Assembly: GCA_017477805.1 (NCBI GenBank)
Contig: JAFUUM010000280.1
Coordinates: 1-9,903, forward strand
Source of the DNA: Lachnospiraceae bacterium
GTDB lineage: Bacteria > Bacillota > Clostridia > Lachnospirales > Lachnospiraceae
Direction of reading: 5' to 3'
Length of the DNA stretch: 9,903 nt
The position numbers and the translations under genes were made by a program. The notes under the pieces were generated by a model. The model worked only from the letters and a program-made list of their open reading frames with translations. It was not told the DNA's origin and did no database searches. This document shows, piece after piece, positions 6,747 to 9,903 of the stretch (positions within the stretch are counted from its first letter, which is position 1; each line of letters begins with the position of its first letter).

Positions 6747-6781
6747 GATCAGCAGATGCGGTCGTCGCCGGCCGGCTGATC
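6747..6781 (-). promoter_or_regulatory. inverted repeat in the Tad operon leader
   Basis: Perfect 7-bp arms GATCAGC (6747-6753) and GCTGATC (6775-6781) enclose 21 GC-rich bases that can pair further (GCG/CGC). The element lies about 60 bases before the tadV start and after the candidate promoter, so it would be in the mRNA leader. No T-run follows, which argues against a terminator; a role in control of tadV translation or an operator is possible. Confidence 0.4.
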
Positions 6782-6803
6782 GGTAGTGATTGAATGTAGC
6801 TTG

Positions 6804-6833
6804 ATTTTAAGCACATGGTTAAAAGCTTTGCAA
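6804..6833 (-). promoter_or_regulatory. candidate sigma-A promoter of the Tad operon
   Basis: On the minus strand TTGCAA (6833-6828, four of six matches to TTGACA) and TAAAAT (6809-6804, five of six matches to TATAAT) are 18 bases apart. A TG two bases before the -10 region adds some support. It would give a leader of about 110 bases before tadV. It is the best pair I found in this interval, but not a strong one. Confidence 0.35.
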
Positions 6834-6926
6834 TAGGCTTCTGAAAAATTGCCGATTTTCGTTAAATTCTCACAAAGAAGTTTCAAAAAACCGGTGTCAA
6901 AAAATCCTCAAACCATCTGAAACACT

Positions 6927-6958
6927 AAAAAAAGAGGATGTCAAAACACCCTCTTTTT
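6927..6958. terminator. bidirectional intrinsic terminator after fliS
   Basis: AAAAAGAGG (6929-6937) pairs perfectly with CCTCTTTTT (6950-6958); inside, TGT pairs with ACA after one mismatch and the loop is four bases. On the minus strand the stem ends in a run of seven T, as expected for stopping transcription that comes from flagellin and fliS; on the plus strand it ends in five T. It lies 46 bases after the fliS stop and separates the flagellar block from the Tad operon. Confidence 0.85.
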
Positions 6959-7004
6959 GCGCATTTGTATAATCATAAGAAATCTGACGCCTTGCGGCGT
7001 GTAT

Positions 7005-7481
7005 TTACGCTCTGAATCCCCGGTTGTCCGAACCGGCTTCCATGTTCTCCGGCATGGAGTTTTTGCCGTAGGTCAGTCCCACGTATACCTTCTGGGCATT
7101 CTCCATCAGGGGCTGCTCCTCCATGGTGGTTTCCACCTGTTTATAGGCATCGCAGAGTTTCTGCTCCGTTTCCATCACTTCCCGGATGGGCGCAGGATCC
7201 GACTCTGCCAGGGCCTTTGCCAGCTGTCCATGAAGATAAATGTACAGCGAAAACATCACGGTCCCCGGTTCATACTGGAACTGGATGGAATTCTGCTGGG
7301 TCTTGATACAGTTCTGGGCCCGGTGGATGGACTCAATGAACTGTTCCCGGTTTCCTTCTTCCAGGTACTTTAGGGCATCCTCCAGATAGTCACTGGTGAT
7401 CTCATAGAGAATGATGGTCAGTGCCGCATCCCCGGCCTGGCTGATCCGAAGCGTATACTCTTTTTTCTTTTCATCCGTCAT
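7005..7481 (-). CDS. fliS: flagellin export chaperone FliS
   Basis: FliS binds the disordered C-terminus of flagellin in the cytoplasm, prevents early polymerisation and delivers it to the export gate. The 158-residue product is helical and fits the family in order: KKKEYTLRISQAGDAALTII at the start, LYEITSDYLEDALKYLEEGN at about 26-45, a helix with SIHRAQNCI, then FQYEPGTVMFSLYIYLHGQL at about 68-87. The C-terminal tail ENAQKVYVGLTYGKNSMPEN and a final NRGFRA is longer than in Bacillus FliS (about 130 residues) and seems characteristic of Lachnospiraceae forms. ATG 7481 is preceded by AAGGAG at 7 bases. It is the second gene after flagellin, with four hairpins between them, and is followed by a strong terminator. 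The assignment rests on sequence pattern and on its place directly behind flagellin. Confidence 0.88.
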   Translation of the reverse strand: MTDEKKKEYTLRISQAGDAALTIILYEITSDYLEDALKYLEEGNREQFIESIHRAQNCIKTQQNSIQFQYEPGTVMFSLYIYLHGQLAKALAESDPAPIREVMETEQKLCDAYKQVETTMEEQPLMENAQKVYVGLTYGKNSMPENMEAGSDNRGFRA

Positions 7482-7496
7482 GAGTCAGCTCCTTCC

Positions 7497-7520
7497 GTCG
7501 TTCCGGCGAACGCCGGCGAC
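7497..7520 (-). promoter_or_regulatory. hairpin just before fliS
   Basis: CCGGCG (7503-7508) and CGCCGG (7511-7516) pair around AA. GTCG (7497-7500) and CGAC (7517-7520) extend the stem to ten pairs with a two-base bulge. It ends about 10 bases before the fliS ribosome site, so it could affect fliS translation or RNA stability. No T-run follows. Confidence 0.5.
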
Positions 7521-7523
7521 TAC

Positions 7524-7543
7524 GTTTAGGCTCTAGCCTAAAC
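7524..7543 (-). promoter_or_regulatory. 8-bp hairpin between flagellin and fliS
   Basis: GTTTAGGC (7524-7531) and GCCTAAAC (7536-7543) form a perfect stem with loop TCTA. It is the second of four hairpins counting from fliS. No T-run follows on the minus strand, so it is not a clear terminator; attenuation or mRNA processing are possible. Confidence 0.5.
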
Positions 7544-7551
7544 AAAAGAAT

Positions 7552-7589
7552 GCCCCGCATTCGGGCTAAAGGGCACGCTTCGCGTGCCT
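7552..7589 (-). promoter_or_regulatory. hairpin pair just after the flagellin stop
   Basis: GGCACGC (7572-7578) and GCGTGCC (7582-7588) form a perfect 7-bp GC-rich stem with a three-base loop, 15 bases after the flagellin stop. A weaker stem CCCG/CGGG with loop CATT lies at 7554-7565. A strong stem right after a highly expressed gene often protects the 3' end of the message from exonucleases; this role is inferred. A run of four T interrupted by G follows at 7549-7543, too weak for a confident terminator. Confidence 0.5.
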
Positions 7590-7603
7590 ACCTTCTCCCT
7601 CAT

Positions 7604-8968
7604 TTACTGCAGCAGCTGCAGAACGTCGGAAGGACGCTTATTGGCCTGGGCCAGAACGGAAGTGGTGGCCTGGGTCAGGATCTGGTAGGTGGAGTAGTTG
7701 GAGTATTCTTCCGCCATATCCGTATCCGTTACGGTGGATAATGCAGCGGTCATGTTCTCATTCAGGTTATCCGTCATGGTCACGGTGGACTCTAAGCGGT
7801 TCTGGTACGCACCCAGTCTGCTTCGGATATCCGAAACTTTATTGATGGCTGCAGTCACGCGGTCGATACCTTCCAGAGCACCGTCTTTCGTTTTTGCAGT
7901 GAGGTTTTCAAGTCCCAGTCCTTTCAGGCTGACGGAAGGGATCTGAACATCCAGGGTCTGGCCTTCGTTACCGCCCACCTGCAGGGTCATGGTACCGAGA
8001 TTGGTAAGCTCCACGGTCACATCAGAAGCAGGTGCTGTTGCAAGAGTTCCGGGACGTACTTCAACAACTTCCGTGATCACGGCACCGGAATAGGGATCGG
8101 TCTTGGGGATCTGTCTCGGAGGAACTGCGGTATCCTCGGGATCATCGATCATGACCGGCTGGGTCTCATACTGGGAAACGGCTGCAAAGGCTTTATCGAT
8201 GGTGATGGTCAGAGAAAAGCCCTTATCACCCTTTAACACCATGGTATTGTCCACCATGCTGTCCACTTTAACACCGGTCACAGCGGAACCGTCTTCAAAG
8301 GTAACATTCACTTTGGATGCCAGGAATTCCTGCAGACGCTCGGACACGGTATAACGGATGTCCTCTTCCGTTGCATCATGAGTCCGCAGATTCTCAAGTT
8401 CTTCCTGTTCCGCGCCCAGATAGGTCTCGAGAACGCCGTCCAGGAAAGGGATCTCTTTTTCAAAGTTGATAGAATATTTACCGGCGGTCATGCCGTTCTC
8501 ATAAGTCAGGACTTTCACGGAGATCTCATTGGAATATCCTCTGAGATCGAAGGTTCCGTTTAACAGCTTCTGGCCGTTGAATTCCGTGGAATCCGCGATA
8601 CGCTGGATCTCGTTCTTTAACTCCGAAACCTCTTTTTCCACCTGCTCTCTGTCGCCGTCGGACATGGTGCCGTTGGCGGATTTAATGCACAGTTCATTCA
8701 GTCTCTGGAGCATGTCATGGACTTCACCCAGGGTGCCGTCTGCGGTCTTGATGATGGAAATACCGTCGTTCTCGTTGTTCTTGGCCTGATTCAAGCCCGC
8801 CAGCTGCGCTTTCATTCTTCTGGATAAAGCATAGCCCGTGGGGTTATCTTTGGGTCTGTTGATCTTGAAGCCGGAGCTTAACTTTCCGGTGGAATTGGAT
8901 AACGCTTCGTCGTTTCTGTTCAAAGAATTAACGGCCACCATGGCGGGAGCATTGTAACTGATTCTCAT
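7604..8968 (-). CDS. fliC: flagellin
   Basis: Filament subunit of the flagellum, exported and polymerised under the cap. The 454 residues show a D0/D1 N-terminal block at 1-140 (KLSSGFKINRPKDNPTGYAL at about 29-48; MLQRLNELCIKSANGTMSDG at about 86-105; STEFNGQKLLNGTF at about 127-140), a variable middle at about 141-360 rich in Thr, Val and Asp, and a C-terminal D1/D0 block with SRLGAYQNRLE at about 383-393 and ANKRPSDVLQLLQ at the end. The segment corresponding to the TLR5 contact (QR..EL) is largely kept. Differences from the classical pattern: RPKDNPTG instead of AADDAAG near residue 40, a Cys at about 94 in D1, and Gln instead of Arg as last residue. ATG 8968 has AGAGGA 6 bases upstream. 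FliS is the next gene; the DUF6240-like gene lies upstream. Confidence 0.96.
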   Translation of the reverse strand: MRISYNAPAMVAVNSLNRNDEALSNSTGKLSSGFKINRPKDNPTGYALSRRMKAQLAGLNQAKNNENDGISIIKTADGTLGEVHDMLQRLNELCIKSANGTMSDGDREQVEKEVSELKNEIQRIADSTEFNGQKLLNGTFDLRGYSNEISVKVLTYENGMTAGKYSINFEKEIPFLDGVLETYLGAEQEELENLRTHDATEEDIRYTVSERLQEFLASKVNVTFEDGSAVTGVKVDSMVDNTMVLKGDKGFSLTITIDKAFAAVSQYETQPVMIDDPEDTAVPPRQIPKTDPYSGAVITEVVEVRPGTLATAPASDVTVELTNLGTMTLQVGGNEGQTLDVQIPSVSLKGLGLENLTAKTKDGALEGIDRVTAAINKVSDIRSRLGAYQNRLESTVTMTDNLNENMTAALSTVTDTDMAEEYSNYSTYQILTQATTSVLAQANKRPSDVLQLLQ

Positions 8969-8984
8969 GTGGTATCCTCTCTGA

Positions 8985-9068
8985 CGGACATAGTCCGCCT
9001 GTAAAGATGATCCCCACAGAACTCCTTTTCCACGGTGACCGTTTCTATTTCAGGCAAATCCTTTTGCC
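8985..9068 (-). promoter_or_regulatory. flagellin leader with three small hairpins and GGA motifs
   Basis: The 122 bases between the upstream stop and flagellin ATG hold three perfect inverted repeats: GGCAAA-TCCT-TTTGCC (9053-9068, which reads AGGA in the loop on the minus strand), ACGGT-G-ACCGT (9032-9042) and CGGAC-ATA-GTCCG (8985-8997). Several GGA triplets follow, one in the ribosome site. CsrA, which represses flagellin translation in Bacillus and is controlled by FliW, binds GGA in hairpin loops and at ribosome sites, so such control is plausible but unproven. A poor sigma-28-like match (TAAC at 9072-9069, CTGAAATA near 9053-9046) overlaps the first hairpin; if it is the promoter, that hairpin is not transcribed. 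Confidence 0.35.
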
Positions 9069-9090
9069 GTTATATGCTATGGCAATTTCT

Positions 9091-9903
9091 CTAACTTATT
9101 CTTCGGAGAGTTTGCAGGAATGCTTTAGCCACTCCGTAAAGATTCCGGGAAGAAATTTTGTTTTCTTCTTCGCTCTCGCGACTGTAGGCATCGGCTTCGA
9201 TGCGGCGGGATCTTACTACGGGCATCTCTCCCGCCTGCAGTCCCATTTCAGCCAGACGCTGCAAAAAGCTTTCCCGTACTCTCTTCAGGAAATCTTCCCC
9301 GGGAGCGGTCTGGGCCATGAGCCTTCCGGTCAGGGTCTCTTCCGACTGCTGTTCCATCTTTAATCCGATACGTCCATATTCTGACGTTTCTGTCATAACA
9401 AGAAGACTGTTCTCACCGGTACCGTGGATCACCCGGAGATTCACACTAGTGTATTCTCCGTCGATCTCCATGGGGATCTCGTAGTTTTCTCTTCTGGCAA
9501 GGGTTCCGGAAAGCCGGATCTGACGGTACAGAAGCTGAGCCATACGGACATCACTCATACGCACTTCATCCCGTTCAAAGACCTCAAGATCTGCCTCTTC
9601 CAGGTCTGCATTCAGCTTTTCATAGGCTTCCGAAGTTTCTTCCTCGTCTCCCATGTTTTCTGTGAAGGCTTCGATCTTTTCTTCCAGTTCCCGTTTCTCG
9701 GCGGGGGTACGGTCTCTCATCAGACGGCGGATCAGTTCGCCCCTGTTATGTTCCAGGCCTGCTGCCGCCAGCATGTTGGAAAGGGTCACATCACACTCGC
9801 CCCTCTGCAAAAGGGATAAAGCATCTTCATCCGAAAGAGCGGCTTTCATGCGGTTATAGATCAGCTGGTCCTGGGCTGCCTCTGCCTGCTGCTCCGCAGT
9901 CTC
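9091..9903 (-). CDS. DUF6240-like flagellar protein, C-terminal 270 residues
   Basis: The frame enters from the right edge already open (ETAEQQAEAAQDQLIYNR precedes the first internal Met at 9849), so the true start is outside. Visible parts, numbered in the fragment: a helical charged region at about 1-125 (DVTLSNMLAAAGLEHN; EKRELEEKIEAFTENM), then YEIPMEIDGEYTSVNLRVIH at about 144-163, a region YGRIGLKMEQQSEETLTGRL at about 175-194, a helix FLKRVRESFLQRLAEMGLQ, and a hydrophilic tail with LYGVAKAFLQTLRRIS. I recall this pattern from DUF6240 proteins of Lachnospiraceae. The order 'relation to gradient strand, then helix ending in a Gly-Leu' also resembles the FliK hook-length C-domain, and the place before flagellin fits a flagellar role. 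Function is inferred. The gene ends 122 bases before flagellin. Confidence 0.7.
   Translation of the reverse strand, partial: ETAEQQAEAAQDQLIYNRMKAALSDEDALSLLQRGECDVTLSNMLAAAGLEHNRGELIRRLMRDRTPAEKRELEEKIEAFTENMGDEEETSEAYEKLNADLEEADLEVFERDEVRMSDVRMAQLLYRQIRLSGTLARRENYEIPMEIDGEYTSVNLRVIHGTGENSLLVMTETSEYGRIGLKMEQQSEETLTGRLMAQTAPGEDFLKRVRESFLQRLAEMGLQAGEMPVVRSRRIEADAYSRESEEENKISSRNLYGVAKAFLQTLRRIS

Larger units (their letters stand above)
6686..7004. other. intergenic region between fliS and the Tad operon
   Basis: This stretch of about 320 bases holds no supported gene. From right to left it contains a small GC hairpin ACGCC-TTGC-GGCGT (6987-7000), the fliS terminator, an AT-rich part with two similar copies of GGATTTTTTGA / GGTTTTTTGA on the minus strand near 6885-6910 (one makes a TTGACA hexamer at 6900-6895 but without a matching -10), a candidate Tad promoter and a leader with an inverted repeat. 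A 67-codon frame across it (6613-6816) has no ribosome site and no recognisable product. Confidence 0.6.

Noticed and set aside
6613..6816. 67-codon minus-strand frame before and overlapping tadV
   Set aside because: It has no ribosome site, its ATG lies in the candidate promoter region, and it overlaps the start of tadV in another frame. The product shows no domain pattern.
6686..6850. c-di-GMP riboswitch before the Tad operon
   Set aside because: GCAAAGC and an AGCCGG segment recall the GEMM-I core, but GGCAAACC and the required paired arms are not present in the right order.
6832..6858. plus-strand sigma-28 promoter (GCCGATTT)
   Set aside because: The -35 element is missing at the right spacing and no plus-strand gene follows.
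1..9903. CRISPR array, tRNA, rRNA, transposase or integrase
   Set aside because: No spaced direct repeats, cloverleaf, rRNA stretches or recombinase motifs were found on either strand by reading.

Overview
The window looks like chromosomal DNA of a motile, Gram-positive Clostridia member, most likely a Lachnospiraceae relative. This is inferred from the form of the Flp1-like pilin start (DEDG|MGTVE), a TadZ of the receiver-plus-ATPase type, a long FliS ending in NRGFRA, a DUF6240-like protein and the absence of any secretin gene. Every gene I can support lies on the minus strand, so transcription runs from high to low coordinates.

Right part (about 6927-9903) is a flagellar block: the C-terminal 270 residues of a DUF6240-like, FliK-like protein (9091-9903, open at the window edge), then a flagellin (7604-8968) and its chaperone FliS (7005-7481). 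The flagellin leader carries several small hairpins and GGA motifs. The 122 bases between flagellin and fliS hold four hairpins in a row. A hairpin with a T-run on both strands (6927-6958) closes the block.

Middle part (about 1800-6850) is a compact Tad (tight adherence, type IVc pilus) operon: tadV prepilin peptidase, tadZ, tadA/cpaF ATPase, tadB and tadC, followed by a pilin gene flp1. The genes overlap or lie within about 25 bases of each other. The peptidase would process the pilin, TadA powers assembly, TadB and TadC form the membrane platform and TadZ is the likely localisation factor. The pilin is broken: its ribosome site, leader, cleavage site and first transmembrane residues are intact, but after about residue 26 the pilin sequence stops and an unrelated tail of 14 residues leads to a stop. 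No pseudopilin genes (tadE/tadF type) follow.

Left part (1 to about 1800) is visibly more AT-rich and holds three unrecognised genes in the same direction: a 100-residue protein, a cysteine-rich protein of about 217 residues with its own likely promoter and palindrome, and the first 188 residues of a HEPN-like helical protein that runs off the left edge. The change in base composition coincides with the break in flp1 at about 1800, so I read this point as a recombination or insertion junction that removed or displaced the distal part of the Tad operon. No integrase, transposase, tRNA, rRNA or CRISPR array is visible.
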